Counted from the stretch's first letter, positions 9,298 to 18,486 are shown. The stretch is DNA of 64,000 nt from Gillisella terrae (GCF_004801395.1 NZ_SSOA01000003.1:310001-374000); one strand, 5' to 3'. The notes: a model not told the origin generated them from the sequence alone. Numbers and translations are program-made.

Positions 9298-9618
9298 TCG
9301 TTTTCAACCTTCATTCTACTGCTCCTCTATCGCACGGTCTTAGCGCGACCGGGAGGAGTTTCACGATAAAAGATGATTGCACACCTATCAAAATCTCAAC
9401 TGATCTCGCGTGCAATAGGGTGCAACAATGATGGTCTATCGTCCTTTGCCAATAGTTCTTTAAAAATCTAGCTATTTCAATGGCAATTTTAAGCACATGA
9501 TAGCGCTGGAACGGCCTATACGCAAAAAAATACGCTGTTGCAGCGCAGGCGTGCAAGATGCCCTTGCACGCGCAGATCTTTTGGCTGTTTTTTCGCAGCT
9601 TCGCTACGCTGCAAACCC
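9298..9618. other. Intergenic region upstream of waaA, with hairpins
   Basis: 321 bp without a gene I can support. It should hold the waaA promoter and the end of the DUF4170 transcript. Visible structure: a GCGTGCAAG/CTTGCACGC hairpin at 9549-9571 and a GCAGC/GCTGC hairpin just before the DUF4170 stop. Neither has a clear U-tract on the minus strand. An 81-codon minus frame at 9311-9556 looks spurious. Confidence 0.55.
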
Positions 9619-9864
9619 TTATTCAGCAGGGTTCAGCAGACGGTGCATGTGAACAATGAAATACCGCATATGGGCATTGTCCACGGTCATTTGTGCCTTG
9701 GATTTCCAAGCTGTCAGCGCCGATGCGTAATCAGGAAAAATCCCGACGATATCGAGCGCATTGAGATCACGGAACTGAACGTCCGTCAGGCTGCTCAATT
9801 CGCCGCCGAAAACCAAATGGAGGAGTTGTTTCTTTTCGCCTGTGTTGGTCACTGTGTCGGTCAT
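9619..9864 (-). CDS. DUF4170 family small protein
   Basis: An 81-residue soluble protein of unknown function, conserved in rhizobia between LPS genes and the inositol monophosphatase-like gene. Its core (LLHLVFGGEL, the segment to FPDYASALTAWKSKAQMTVDNA, then YFIVHMHRLL) fits the family. The ATG at 9864 is preferred over the one 48 bp upstream because it gives the family length and has an ACGGAAAAG stretch before it. It lies 87 bp after the cysQ-like gene on the same strand. Confidence 0.85.
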   Translation of the reverse strand: MTDTVTNTGEKKQLLHLVFGGELSSLTDVQFRDLNALDIVGIFPDYASALTAWKSKAQMTVDNAHMRYFIVHMHRLLNPAE

Positions 9865-9951
9865 GTCATCTTTTCCGTCGTTATCTGCCCGCATTCTCCA
9901 CCCGCCTGTCATCTGCGTGATTTTGCGGCAGAGGTCAACCTTTGGCGGGCA

Positions 9952-10788
9952 CTATTGCTGCGTGGTATTTCTCCCCGGTGCGAAGGTCGTCAGCAGGTTT
10001 GGAAGCACCGCATTGGAACCCGCCAGCAAATGTCCGTGGCGCACCGTGGGGCGATTATACAAAAGTGGCTTGCCATCAATGTCGCTCAATGCGCCGCCTG
10101 CGCGCTGCAAGATCAAGTCAGCCGCTGCCAGATCCCAATCATGGGAGTTTTTCAAAACCAGTGTCGCATCAATGCGGCCTGCGGCCACCATGGCCAGCCG
10201 ATAGGCCAGCGATGGCACATGCTCCACCCGCTCCAGCCGGTGGCGCACATCCTCATCAAAAGCCTTGAGCAATTCTGCCGGTGTGGCAACCCGCAAGGAC
10301 TCATGCGGCTCTCGGGTGGCAACCGTGATCGGCTGACCGTTGAGCATGGCAGCGCCAGCCTCGGTTGCCGTAAACACTTCAAAAAGCGCGGGGGCGACCA
10401 GCACGCCTGCGACCGGGCGGCCCTTGTGCACAACCGCCACCGAGACGCACCATGTTTTGCTGCCCGCCAGAAAGGCGCGGGTGCCATCAATCGGGTCAAT
10501 CACAAACACGGTGTCGCAACGCAGGCGGCTTTCGTCATCGTCGGTTTCTTCCGACAGCCAGCCATAAGAGGGGCGGGCCGTGCGCAATACCTGTGATAGC
10601 AGCGTATTGGCAGCGTAATCGGCAGCGCTGACGGGCGATTGCCCCTTGTTTTTCCACCACACTTCCGGGTCGGCACCAAAATAGGTCATGGCCAGCGCGC
10701 CCGCTTGCGTTGCGGCATCGGTAATCAGCAAGAGATCGTCTTGCCAGTCAATTGCCTGCGCACTGTCCTGATGGCTGTCCATGCTCAC
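9952..10788 (-). CDS. cysQ: 3'(2'),5'-bisphosphate nucleotidase / inositol monophosphatase family protein
   Basis: A 278-residue Mg-dependent phosphatase. The metal site is complete: SEETDDD supplies the first Glu, DPIDGTRAF is the signature, and SHDWDLAAADLILQRAGG provides the distal Asp. The CysQ type removes the 3' phosphate of PAP from sulfate assimilation; inositol-1-phosphate or other small phosphates are alternatives. The gene starts 12 bp after the pmbA stop, so the two are probably cotranscribed, with DUF4170 following. The family is certain, the exact substrate less so. Confidence 0.85.
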   Translation of the reverse strand: MSMDSHQDSAQAIDWQDDLLLITDAATQAGALAMTYFGADPEVWWKNKGQSPVSAADYAANTLLSQVLRTARPSYGWLSEETDDDESRLRCDTVFVIDPIDGTRAFLAGSKTWCVSVAVVHKGRPVAGVLVAPALFEVFTATEAGAAMLNGQPITVATREPHESLRVATPAELLKAFDEDVRHRLERVEHVPSLAYRLAMVAAGRIDATLVLKNSHDWDLAAADLILQRAGGALSDIDGKPLLYNRPTVRHGHLLAGSNAVLPNLLTTFAPGRNTTQQ

Positions 10789-10800
10789 CCGTTTGGTCCC

Positions 10801-12147
10801 TTATTTTCCCGCAAGTGTCATGCCCTCAACGGCAATGGTGGGTGCCGCGATGCCAAACTTGCGATCAATGTCATTGGCAGGCGTGATCGTCATGAACATG
10901 TCCTTGAGATTGGAAGCGATGGTGACCTCTGAGACCGCAAAGGTCAATTCGCCATTCTCGATCCAGAAGCCGGATGCGCCACGGCTGTAATCGCCGGTGA
11001 CCATATCAACGCCATGGCCAATCATATCGGTCACGTAAAAGCCGTTCTTGATGCCCGAGATCAGATCTTGTGGCGATATATCGCCCGGCTCCAGCGCCAG
11101 ATTGGTGCAGGAGGGCGAAACGGCGGTGCCGCCGCGTGATCCACGGCCATTGGTGTGCAGGCCCAGCTCTTTTGCGGTGGAGGTGGAAAGGAACCAGTGT
11201 TTCAACACCCCGTCCTCAATCATCGTCAAAGGCTTGCCGGTGATACCTTCACCATCAAAGGGCCGCGACGACGAGCCGCGCACCCGGATCGGGTTGTCGG
11301 TGATGTTCAATCCCGCCTTCAAAACCTGTTGGCCCATGCGATCGCGCAAAAACGAAGTCTTGCGGGCAATCGATGCGCCGTTAATGGCACCGGCGATATG
11401 CCCGACAAAGCCGCGCGCCACACGCGGATCAAACACCACCGTCAGATTTTTGGTGGTCTCTACCTTGCGCGGGTTGATCTTGCGCACCGTGCGCTCACCA
11501 GCCCGACGGCCGATGATATCCGGGCTGTCGAGATCGGCATAATAAAGGCGACTGTCAAAATCATGATCGCGCTCCATGGCCGTGCCTTCGCCAGCGATCA
11601 CGCCAACAGAGCGTGAAAAGCGTGAGGCCTGATAGGCCCCGGAAAACCCATGGGAGGTGACAAGAACCATGCCGCCCATGCCCGCAGAGGCACCAGCCCC
11701 CAGCGAGTTGGTGACACCTTTCACCGCGCGGGCGGCCTCTTCGGTGGCAAGGGCTGCTTCGCGCAATTGATCGCTGGAAACCTCGGTGTCATCATAAAGC
11801 TCAAGGTCGGGATAGCTGCGCGCCAAATCCGGTTCATCCGCCAAGCCGGTATAGGGATCTTCCGGCGAAACTTTGGCCATGGCCACGGCGCGTTCGGCAA
11901 GGGCCGCAAGATCAAAGCCGGGATTGGCCGAGACCGAGGCAACCTTGTTGCCGATAAACACCCGCAGCGAAAAATCATCGCTCTCGGAGGATTCGGTTGA
12001 TTCCACTTTGCCCAGGCGCACGCTGACGCTTTTGGCACGCGAGCGCACCACAACGGCATCGGCCTTGTCGGCCCCTGCCTTACGGGCAAGGTCAACAAGC
12101 GTATGAGCGCGAGAAAGCAGGTGGTCGGCTTGATTTTCAGATGACAT
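10801..12147 (-). CDS. pmbA: PmbA/TldE-type metalloprotease subunit
   Basis: A 448-residue cytoplasmic protein of the TldD/PmbA (U62) family. The TldD-TldE heterodimer degrades unfolded peptides and matures peptides such as microcin B17. The N-terminal alpha-beta region (residues 1-200) includes DAVVVRSRAKSVSVRLGKVE. The C-terminal barrel contains VVFDPRVARGFVGHIAGAING and GSSSRPFDGEGI. The zinc-binding HExxxH of TldD is absent, as expected for the PmbA/TldE partner. No tldD is in the window. The gene heads the pmbA-cysQ-DUF4170 group and is divergent from the antiporter gene across a 171-bp gap. Confidence 0.92.
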   Translation of the reverse strand: MSSENQADHLLSRAHTLVDLARKAGADKADAVVVRSRAKSVSVRLGKVESTESSESDDFSLRVFIGNKVASVSANPGFDLAALAERAVAMAKVSPEDPYTGLADEPDLARSYPDLELYDDTEVSSDQLREAALATEEAARAVKGVTNSLGAGASAGMGGMVLVTSHGFSGAYQASRFSRSVGVIAGEGTAMERDHDFDSRLYYADLDSPDIIGRRAGERTVRKINPRKVETTKNLTVVFDPRVARGFVGHIAGAINGASIARKTSFLRDRMGQQVLKAGLNITDNPIRVRGSSSRPFDGEGITGKPLTMIEDGVLKHWFLSTSTAKELGLHTNGRGSRGGTAVSPSCTNLALEPGDISPQDLISGIKNGFYVTDMIGHGVDMVTGDYSRGASGFWIENGELTFAVSEVTIASNLKDMFMTITPANDIDRKFGIAAPTIAVEGMTLAGK

Positions 12148-12232
12148 GGCTTGGCCTTTCGTTATCCATCCATTTATTGTGCATTACCGATTGCATCAAG
12201 GGCATTGCTCTGATTCTGCTCAATCGCGATCT

Positions 12233-12266
12233 AGAGTTTGTCAGGGAAAAGTGGAATCCGGTTTTC
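12233..12266. repeat. Short dispersed repeat, copy 2
   Basis: Identical over 34 bp to 5899-5932. It lies between pmbA and the antiporter gene and opens a false in-frame extension of the latter, so it should not be counted as coding. Confidence 0.7.
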
Positions 12267-12318
12267 CCGAAGAGACAAACGAAAACAAAAGACTCTCGAC
12301 GAAACTGAAAGGCCAGCC

Positions 12319-14106
12319 ATGAGTACCGCACCCACCTTGATTTTCACCGAGGCCCTCGTGTTGCTGGGTGGAGCGGTTGTTGCAGCGCCGATTTTTCGAA
12401 AACTGGGGCTGGGAACCGTGCTGGGCTATCTGGCCGCCGGTGCGGTGATTGGGCCGCTTGCCCATATCATCACCGGAGCGGAAGAGATTTTGCCGGTGGC
12501 AGAACTGGGCGTGGTCTTTCTGTTGTTCGTCATCGGGCTGGAACTGAAACCCTCGACGCTGTGGCGGATGCGGGCCGATATTTTTGGTCTCGGCAGTGCG
12601 CAAGTGCTGCTGGGGGGTGGATTGCTGACAGTTGCGGCGGTGATGTTTCAGCTTCTGGATTGGAAAGCCGCCGTGGTGGCAGGCTTTGGCCTATCCTTGT
12701 CCTCCACGGCATTTGCGCTGCAAATTCTCAATGATCGCAACGACATGAACAGCGCCTATGGTCAGCGCACCTTTTCGGTTCTGCTGTTTCAGGATCTGGC
12801 CATTGTGCCGCTTTTGGCGATGATTTCCATTTTGGGCAATCAGGCAGGCTCTCAAAGTGCATCCTTGTGGCTGGATATTGGCATTGCAATTGCCGCAACG
12901 CTGGCGATGATTTTGACCGGGCGCTATGTGCTGACACCGATGTTTCAAATCATCGCGCGCACCGGCGCCCGTGAGGTGATGATTGCGGCGGCGCTGTTTG
13001 TGGTGCTTGGCTCGGCCATGTTGATGCAGGCGGTTGGTCTCTCCATGGCCATGGGGGCTTTTCTGGCTGGCGTGATGCTGGCCGAATCCTCCTATCGCCA
13101 CGAGCTGGAAGCGGATATCGAGCCGTTTCGCGGCATCCTTCAGGCGCTGTTTTTCATCGCCGTCGGGCTGTCTGTGCAATTTAATGTGATCTTCGACAAT
13201 CTTCTGGTGTTGGCACTGGCTGTGCCAGTGATCATGCTGGTCAAAGCGCTCAGCATTTATGGGCTTTGCCGGATTGCCGGATCAAACCATAATGATGCTC
13301 TGCGCATCGCAGCCGTTTTGCCACAAGGCGGTGAGTTCGGCTTTGTGCTGTTCACCACGGCGGTGTCTGCCGGGCTGTTTTCCAACGCCACCGCTTCGCT
13401 GCTGATTTCTGTGGTCACGTTGACCATGGCGCTTACGCCGGTGGTGGCAAGCCTGGCCAACCATTTGCTCAAGGGCGAAGCCCGCGAAGAAATCGAGGAG
13501 GATTTTGAAGGGGCCGGTTCCGATGTGCTGATGATCGGCTTTTCCCGTTTCGGCCAGATTGCCGCACAGATCCTGCTGGCCAGTGGCCGGGATGTGACCA
13601 TCATCGATGATTCCGCCGACCGTATTCGGCAGGCCTCGATGTTTGGATTTCGCATCTATTTTGGCGACGGAACCCGGCTGGATATGCTGCGGGCCGCAGG
13701 GATTGAGAAAGCCAAGATCGTTGCCGTTTGTACGCAAAAGCGTGAGGTGACGGACAAGATTGTCGATCTGATTGCGTCAGAATTCCCCCATTGTCGGCTT
13801 TTTGTCCGCTCTTATGATCGTGTTCATAGCCTGTCTTTACGCGCCCGCAATGTCGAGTATGAACTGCGCGAAACATTGGAATCGGGTCTGGCTTTTGGTC
13901 GTAGCGCGATTATCGCCCTTGGCGTTGGCGAGGAAACAGCAACGGCAATTGAGGCCGATATTCGCCGCCGCGATGAAGAGCGTTTGCAATTGCAGGCAGT
14001 GGATGGACTGCGGGCGGGCACGCATATGCTTTACAATCGCCCGGTTCAGCCGGAACCTTTGGTCAAACCCAAGCGCGGGGCAGAGCAGACAGAAGACGCG
14101 CAATAG
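12319..14106 (+). CDS. CPA2 cation:proton antiporter, KefB/KefC type
   Basis: An inner-membrane monovalent cation (probably K+) exporter, 595 residues. About 12 hydrophobic segments fill residues 1-385, ending near NHLLKG. A Rossmann RCK_N/TrkA-N domain follows (about 405-520; VLMIGFSRFGQIAAQILLAS, FGDGTRLDMLRAAGI) and should bind nucleotide. The ATG at 12319 (MSTAPTLIF) is chosen because everything upstream in frame comes from the dispersed repeat. KefB/KefC export K+ in response to glutathione adducts; whether this one is glutathione-gated cannot be told, and no KefF/KefG partner is adjacent. Confidence 0.9.
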   Translation: MSTAPTLIFTEALVLLGGAVVAAPIFRKLGLGTVLGYLAAGAVIGPLAHIITGAEEILPVAELGVVFLLFVIGLELKPSTLWRMRADIFGLGSAQVLLGGGLLTVAAVMFQLLDWKAAVVAGFGLSLSSTAFALQILNDRNDMNSAYGQRTFSVLLFQDLAIVPLLAMISILGNQAGSQSASLWLDIGIAIAATLAMILTGRYVLTPMFQIIARTGAREVMIAAALFVVLGSAMLMQAVGLSMAMGAFLAGVMLAESSYRHELEADIEPFRGILQALFFIAVGLSVQFNVIFDNLLVLALAVPVIMLVKALSIYGLCRIAGSNHNDALRIAAVLPQGGEFGFVLFTTAVSAGLFSNATASLLISVVTLTMALTPVVASLANHLLKGEAREEIEEDFEGAGSDVLMIGFSRFGQIAAQILLASGRDVTIIDDSADRIRQASMFGFRIYFGDGTRLDMLRAAGIEKAKIVAVCTQKREVTDKIVDLIASEFPHCRLFVRSYDRVHSLSLRARNVEYELRETLESGLAFGRSAIIALGVGEETATAIEADIRRRDEERLQLQAVDGLRAGTHMLYNRPVQPEPLVKPKRGAEQTEDAQ

Positions 14107-14137
14107 ACATTGTCGCGGGATCAACGCAGCACAAAAA

Positions 14138-14163
14138 AAGGCGAAGCCCGTGGGCTTCGCCTT
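14138..14163 (-). terminator. Rho-independent terminator
   Basis: Stem AAGGCGAAGCCC / GGGCTTCGCCTT. Read on the minus strand it is followed by seven T, so it mainly ends the PRC-barrel transcript; it may also slow transcription leaving the antiporter gene. Confidence 0.85.
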
Positions 14164-14217
14164 CTCTGACTGGAGATCAGAGTATTCTTGACATCACTGT
14201 GTCGTCATCATTCAGAT

Positions 14218-14715
14218 TTACGACTTCTGCTCTGACAGGGTTTTGAACGCTGGAGCTGTCTTCAGGCTTTCTGCCGTCTCCATTGTTGTCAAATGCAGAG
14301 TAGCCGGATCCTTCACGTCGTGGGTCACAGTGATCTTGCTGATCGGAACGGCAACATTCTTTTCACCCATGCCCAGGAAGCCACCCACGCCGATCACGGC
14401 AGCAACAACCTTGCCATCCTTCTGCATGATCAGGTCATTGATCTTGCCAATGCTCTTTTCGCCCGTGGTGTAAACGTCCTGACCGATGTAATTGGTTGCG
14501 GCCAGCTGATCAGCGCCCTGCTGGGTCAGATAGACTTCCTGTGTTGCCATCGAGTCTGTGGCCATCGGAGCCTTGGTTGTGGTCGTTGTTTCATTTTTCA
14601 TAGTATCGGTAGCAGCTGGCTTGGCTGGTTTTGCATCTTGCGCAAAAGCCATAGGAGCTACAGCAGTAGAGCCAAGAAGAATCGTCGTTGCTACAATGCT
14701 AAGTGTCTTTTTCAT
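14218..14715 (-). CDS. Exported PRC-barrel domain protein
   Basis: A 165-residue protein with a signal peptide (MKKTLSIVATTILLGSTAVA, cleavage probably after AFAQ near residue 26). A low-complexity Lys/Thr/Met/Pro stretch follows to about residue 60, then one PRC-barrel (about 70-150: NYIGQDVYT, GKINDLIMQKDGKVVAAVIG, VPISKI). Exported PRC-barrel proteins are common in rhizobia, often stress-induced, with undefined function. It is monocistronic: its own terminator follows and a 265-bp gap with a hairpin and a repeat lies upstream. Confidence 0.85.
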   Translation of the reverse strand: MKKTLSIVATTILLGSTAVAPMAFAQDAKPAKPAATDTMKNETTTTTKAPMATDSMATQEVYLTQQGADQLAATNYIGQDVYTTGEKSIGKINDLIMQKDGKVVAAVIGVGGFLGMGEKNVAVPISKITVTHDVKDPATLHLTTMETAESLKTAPAFKTLSEQKS

Positions 14716-14852
14716 CTTAATCCTACCTTTATCTCTATTTCGTTTTCGATCCCGGCACCGTGGACGTTTCGTCTTCAGCGCCTTGGTTCGAGAGGGAAAT
14801 GCTTGAACAGGAGGATCGTTCCGTAAAAATTTGCCTTTTATTTTTTCAATTT

Positions 14853-14877
14853 GATGGAACTTTATGCAAGTTCCATC
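14853..14877. repeat. Strong hairpin upstream of the PRC-barrel gene
   Basis: Perfect 10-bp stem GATGGAACTT/AAGTTCCATC with a 5-nt loop. No T-run follows on either strand immediately after the stem, so its role (processing, attenuation or end of the SMP-30 transcript) is open. Confidence 0.55.
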
Positions 14878-14908
14878 AGCATTGTCGCAACTGCGCAGAT
14901 AAAATCTG

Positions 14909-14954
14909 CTGCATAAGTTTCTCCTTAAATCGATTTCGATCTAAGGAATTATGC
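14909..14954. repeat. Partial copy of the palindromic intergenic repeat
   Basis: Carries the first palindrome (CTGCATAAG..., then CTAAGGAATTATGCG) with a short insertion in the left arm. The second palindrome (TTACAGCG...CGCTGTAA) is missing. It lies just beyond the 3' end of the SMP-30 gene. Confidence 0.7.
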
Positions 14955-14980
14955 GTCAGGCCAAAAAGCGGCGGGAGGCG

Positions 14981-15862
14981 TTAGAGCCGGAAGCTGGGTT
15001 CCGGGCGGCCCTTCACACTCACGTCCAGAACAAATGTCTGGCCGCCTTGCGGATCGGCAGCGAGGCCCGCATCATCCAGCCCTTCTGTTGCGCTGGTGAT
15101 CAGCAGGCGATTGAGATTGTGACCAATGAAGGCCGGGCAGGTGGTTTGGGCCGCAGGCACCTTATAGCGCGCCATGTGTTGGCCCGCGCTGTCGTAATGG
15201 TCGACCGCACCCACACCCCAGCGTGCGTTCCAGATGCCGCCATCGGCATCGCAGACTGAACCATCAATGCCGCCAGGCTGTCCGCGCCCGTCAATATGCG
15301 CGGTTGGTGTGCCAACGGGCAGGCCTGTTGAAGGGTCCAGCGCCACCTTCATCATCACGTTCACACGGGTATCGACGTAATAACCAAGGGTGCCGTCCGG
15401 TGAAAAGCAGATGGAATTGGGAATGCTGATGGCATCAAACAGCCGCGTCACGGTTTTGCCAGCCACATGATAGATCGCGCCCGCGCCGTCTGCTGCGGTT
15501 TTGCCCATGGTGCCAACCCATAGAGCCCCGCTTTGATGAACGCGCCCGTCATTGGAGCGATTGCCGGGGCGATCAGCCTCCAGCACAGTGAGAAGTTCGA
15601 GCGCGCCGCTTGCCACATCACGCAGGAAAATTCCGCTCTCTGTTGCCAGAATTTGACGCTCAGCATCGACGCGCGCCAGCACGCTGGCCATCATCGGCAG
15701 GGAATGGCGGATGGTTTCGCCGCTTGCGACAGTGTGCTGATAAAGCTCCTTGCCGAGAATGTCGAACCACCAGGCGGTATCGGTTGTGGCATCATAGGTC
15801 GGCCCTTCGCCAAGATGCATACGGGTATCAATCAGAACGGTGCCGGAATAAGGTTTTTCCAA
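14981..15862 (-). CDS. SMP-30/gluconolactonase family sugar lactonase
   Basis: A 293-residue six-bladed propeller of the SMP-30/LRE family. Metal ligands are recognisable: Glu in LGEGPTYD (about 18-21), Asn in ISIPNSICFSPDG and Asp in GGIDGSVCDADGGIW. NRSNDGRVHQSGALWVGTMG is the substrate-loop signature. Such enzymes open sugar 1,4- or 1,5-lactones; in rhizobia the closest groups act on L-arabino- or gluconolactone, but the substrate cannot be read here. There is no signal peptide, so it is cytoplasmic. It has no sugar-catabolic neighbours, which is unusual since such genes normally sit beside a dehydrogenase. Confidence 0.88.
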   Translation of the reverse strand: MEKPYSGTVLIDTRMHLGEGPTYDATTDTAWWFDILGKELYQHTVASGETIRHSLPMMASVLARVDAERQILATESGIFLRDVASGALELLTVLEADRPGNRSNDGRVHQSGALWVGTMGKTAADGAGAIYHVAGKTVTRLFDAISIPNSICFSPDGTLGYYVDTRVNVMMKVALDPSTGLPVGTPTAHIDGRGQPGGIDGSVCDADGGIWNARWGVGAVDHYDSAGQHMARYKVPAAQTTCPAFIGHNLNRLLITSATEGLDDAGLAADPQGGQTFVLDVSVKGRPEPSFRL

Positions 15863-16291
15863 GGGTCTCTCCCATGATGCTTTTGTGTCATGTGTTTTCG
15901 CGTCGCGGTGCGATGCTGATGATTTGGTGTTTCTATTGGATGTGTGCGAAAGCTGGTTTCATTTCTGGCTCAGCCTTTAAAGAATGTCAAAATCCAAAAG
16001 AAAATGACGATGGCGGCTGGAGGGATGCAAATTCCACCCTTTGGCCACGCTTTGGTTAAATTTGTCGATATTGGCTTTGCTGTCTATGAAGACATCTGGG
16101 CGTAGCACGTCTGTCCAGAGTTTCTTGAATCGCAATCGACGTTTGAAATCGATATTCGAAATCGGTTCGAGGAGAAAATCATACCCATAATCCTTGCGGT
16201 GTTATACCTTGACGCCGCAGAGCCTGTGATTCTGAAATTGACTTTGTTCTTGAGCTTGTCGATGTCAGGACAGAAATTTCCGGATGAAAAC
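15863..16291. promoter_or_regulatory. Divergent intergenic region before the LuxR-type gene
   Basis: 429 bp without a gene. Two direct repeats GAAATCG start at 16145 and 16158 (13-bp period), within a segment rich in ATCGA/TCGAAA words, about 130 bp before the chosen LuxR start. This is a possible operator; no assignable -35/-10 pair was found. Confidence 0.35.
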
Positions 16292-17065
16292 ATGAGACGT
16301 GTCAATGAAATGGGCGATAATCTGATTGTTCTACAGGATTCCCCGTCAAAGGTGGCCGATGTGGAGCGGTTTTTGGCTGATCTTGCGACGTCCAAAACGC
16401 AGTTTGATGTGTTCCGGTTTATGAAGCAGATTGGCGAGTATTTTGGTGCCAAGTTTTTCCTGGTTATGAATATGCCACCGGTTGACGCGCTCCATCTCGC
16501 CAGTTGCTCTGTGATCACCAATTGGCCTGCCGAATTGCTGAGTGAATATGACGAGGCGACCTTGTTGCCCACCAGTCCTATTTTTCACCGGCTGCGCAAC
16601 ACTTCTTTGCCGGTGCTGTTTGATCTTGCAACAATCGCGCGTGAACGCGATGCAAAGACCGCGGATCGCGCCACCACTATTTTGCGCGCTCACAACCTGC
16701 TTCGGAATGCTTCTTTCCCTGTCTTTGATTTTGCTGGAAATCGGGGTGCTGTCGCTATTTCTGGCGAGTGGGGTGAGTTGTCCTTCATTGATGTTGTCTT
16801 GCTCCACCATGTCTCCGCCCATGTTTTCAATCGGCTGGCAGAAATTCGCGAGATGGATGCCTGCGTCAAGGAAACCTTGACCGAGCGTGAGATCGAGTGC
16901 CTGAGCTGGACCTCGGCTGGCAAGACATCCATCGAAATTGCTGAAATCATGGGCCTGTCTGAACACACCATCAATCACTATCTCAACCGTGCCACCAAAA
17001 AGCTGGACACGGTCAATCGGACCCAGGCCGTTGCCAAATCATTGCGATTGGGTCTGATAAGGTAA
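16292..17065 (+). CDS. LuxR-family transcriptional regulator with N-terminal sensor domain
   Basis: A regulator of about 257 residues. The C-terminal GerE/LuxR HTH is clear: LTEREIECLSWTSAGKTS, then IAEIMGLSEHTINHYLNRAT. The N-terminal 170 residues (FLADLATSKTQFDVFRFMKQ, FHRLRNTSLPVLFDLA) have the size and pattern of the autoinducer-binding domain, but the ligand residues could not be verified and no luxI-type synthase is in the window. ATGs at 16262 and 16310 are alternative starts; 16292 has CCGGA a few bases upstream. A NasS-like gene follows 61 bp later on the same strand, so the two may share a transcript. Confidence 0.8.
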   Translation: MRRVNEMGDNLIVLQDSPSKVADVERFLADLATSKTQFDVFRFMKQIGEYFGAKFFLVMNMPPVDALHLASCSVITNWPAELLSEYDEATLLPTSPIFHRLRNTSLPVLFDLATIARERDAKTADRATTILRAHNLLRNASFPVFDFAGNRGAVAISGEWGELSFIDVVLLHHVSAHVFNRLAEIREMDACVKETLTEREIECLSWTSAGKTSIEIAEIMGLSEHTINHYLNRATKKLDTVNRTQAVAKSLRLGLIR

Positions 17066-17126
17066 GCATTTTGCCGACGGCTGCGCGGCGAGGAAAGAGC
17101 AGGATGGGTAGACAATTGGCGGTCTC

Positions 17127-18332
17127 ATGGAGGTGACTTTGGGCTTTATGCCCTTTGTCGATAGTGCCGCGCTGATCATTGCCTCGGAAAAGGGTTTTGC
17201 CGCCGACGAGGGGCTTCACTTGCGTCTGGTGCGCGAGACCACATGGGCCAATATTCGAGACCGTGTGGCGGTCGGTCAATTGGATGGTGCCCCCATGCCT
17301 GCACCTCTGCCGCTGGCCGCCAATCTGGGGCTTTATCCGGTTTCACCTGCCTTGCTGGTTGCGATGACGCTGAATTTGGCGGGCGGTGCCGTTACGGTGT
17401 CCAAGGCACTGTTTGATATGCTGGCGCAAGCACAGCCCAAACATGATCCAATCCGTCTTGATCCAGGCGCGGCGGGACAGGCGCTCAAAGCCGTTGTCAG
17501 TCGCCGCCCTGCTTCGCTGAAACCTCTTCGCTTTGCCATCGGGTTCGACCATTCCAGTCAGGGGTATCAGCTTCGTTATTGGCTAAACGCCAGCGGTCTG
17601 GTTGTGGGGCGCGACGTGGATGTCGTGGCTTTGCCATCGCCATTGATGACCGACGCCCTGTCAGAGGGTGCCATTCACGGGTTTTGCGCGGCCGAGCCGT
17701 GGAACAGCATGGCGGTGAGCAAAGGTGTTGGGCGTATTCTCACCACCAGCGCCGAAATTTGGCGCGACGGACCGGATAAGGTGCTTGGCCTCTCAAAGCG
17801 TTGGGTGCAAGCCAACGAGCTTGCAGTGGATGCCTTGTTGCGCGCCCTGCATCGATCCGCCCAATGGTGTGGCAATCCCGACAATATCGAGGAACTGGCT
17901 GGCATTTTGGCAGCTCCGCGCCATCTTGGCGTTGACGGGCATCTGATGCTGCCAGCCTTGACTGGTGAGGTGACAATTGCGCCCGGAGTTTCGCAGCATC
18001 TGGATGGCTTTATGGTGCTGGAGCGCAAAACCTCAGGCTTTCCAAGGCAAAGTCAGGCGCTGTGGTTTTACAGCCAGATGGTGCGGGCCGGTCATGTTGT
18101 CCATTCTGCAGAAAACCGCGACAGTGTGGTGAAGACCTATCGGTCTGATCTCTATCGCCGTGCCTTAAAGCCCATTTTTGCGCCCATGCCCGAAACGCAT
18201 GATGTGCGGCAGGCCAAAGGCAGGCTGCATAATGCGGGCGCGTCTACACCAATCGTCCCGTCTGAATCCGAGCGCTTTTTCGATGGCGCAATTTTTGATC
18301 CCGACCGGCTGGAACAGCATCTTGGGTCTTGA
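17127..18332 (+). CDS. NrtA/NasS-like nitrate-sensor protein (cytoplasmic ABC-type binding protein)
   Basis: A 401-residue protein of the CmpA/NrtA binding-protein family. It opens directly with the binding fold (MEVTLGFMPFVDSAALIIAS) with no signal peptide or lipobox, so it is cytoplasmic. Family signatures are ETTWANIRDRVAVGQLDGA, PLPLAANLGL and a C-terminal FDGAIFDPD. Cytoplasmic NrtA homologues of this kind are NasS proteins, which hold the ANTAR antiterminator NasT inactive until nitrate or nitrite binds. NasS is normally encoded next to nasT and nitrate-assimilation genes; here the neighbours are a LuxR-type regulator and, downstream, a sigma54-type RNA unit. The role is inferred from family and context. 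Confidence 0.72.
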   Translation: MEVTLGFMPFVDSAALIIASEKGFAADEGLHLRLVRETTWANIRDRVAVGQLDGAPMPAPLPLAANLGLYPVSPALLVAMTLNLAGGAVTVSKALFDMLAQAQPKHDPIRLDPGAAGQALKAVVSRRPASLKPLRFAIGFDHSSQGYQLRYWLNASGLVVGRDVDVVALPSPLMTDALSEGAIHGFCAAEPWNSMAVSKGVGRILTTSAEIWRDGPDKVLGLSKRWVQANELAVDALLRALHRSAQWCGNPDNIEELAGILAAPRHLGVDGHLMLPALTGEVTIAPGVSQHLDGFMVLERKTSGFPRQSQALWFYSQMVRAGHVVHSAENRDSVVKTYRSDLYRRALKPIFAPMPETHDVRQAKGRLHNAGASTPIVPSESERFFDGAIFDPDRLEQHLGS

Positions 18333-18486
18333 TCTGTGCATGTATGCGGAAATTTACATCAAAGTGAATTGCAGTCATTTTATTCTGGTGTATGTTTTTT
18401 AGGCAGCGCGCGCGGCCGGGTTTTAAATTCTGGGCATATAGGCTGAATCCTGTTGTCCGAGCCGCCAGAAATGCCGTGTTTTAAGT

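Noticed and set aside
9311..9556. 81-codon minus-strand frame between waaA and DUF4170
   Set aside because: No ribosome-binding site, odd composition, no family resemblance, and it overlaps the expected waaA promoter.
12238..12318. N-terminal extension of the KefB-like antiporter
   Set aside because: The 27 extra codons are encoded by the dispersed repeat at 12233-12266 and are not family-like; the ATG at 12319 fits the first membrane helix.
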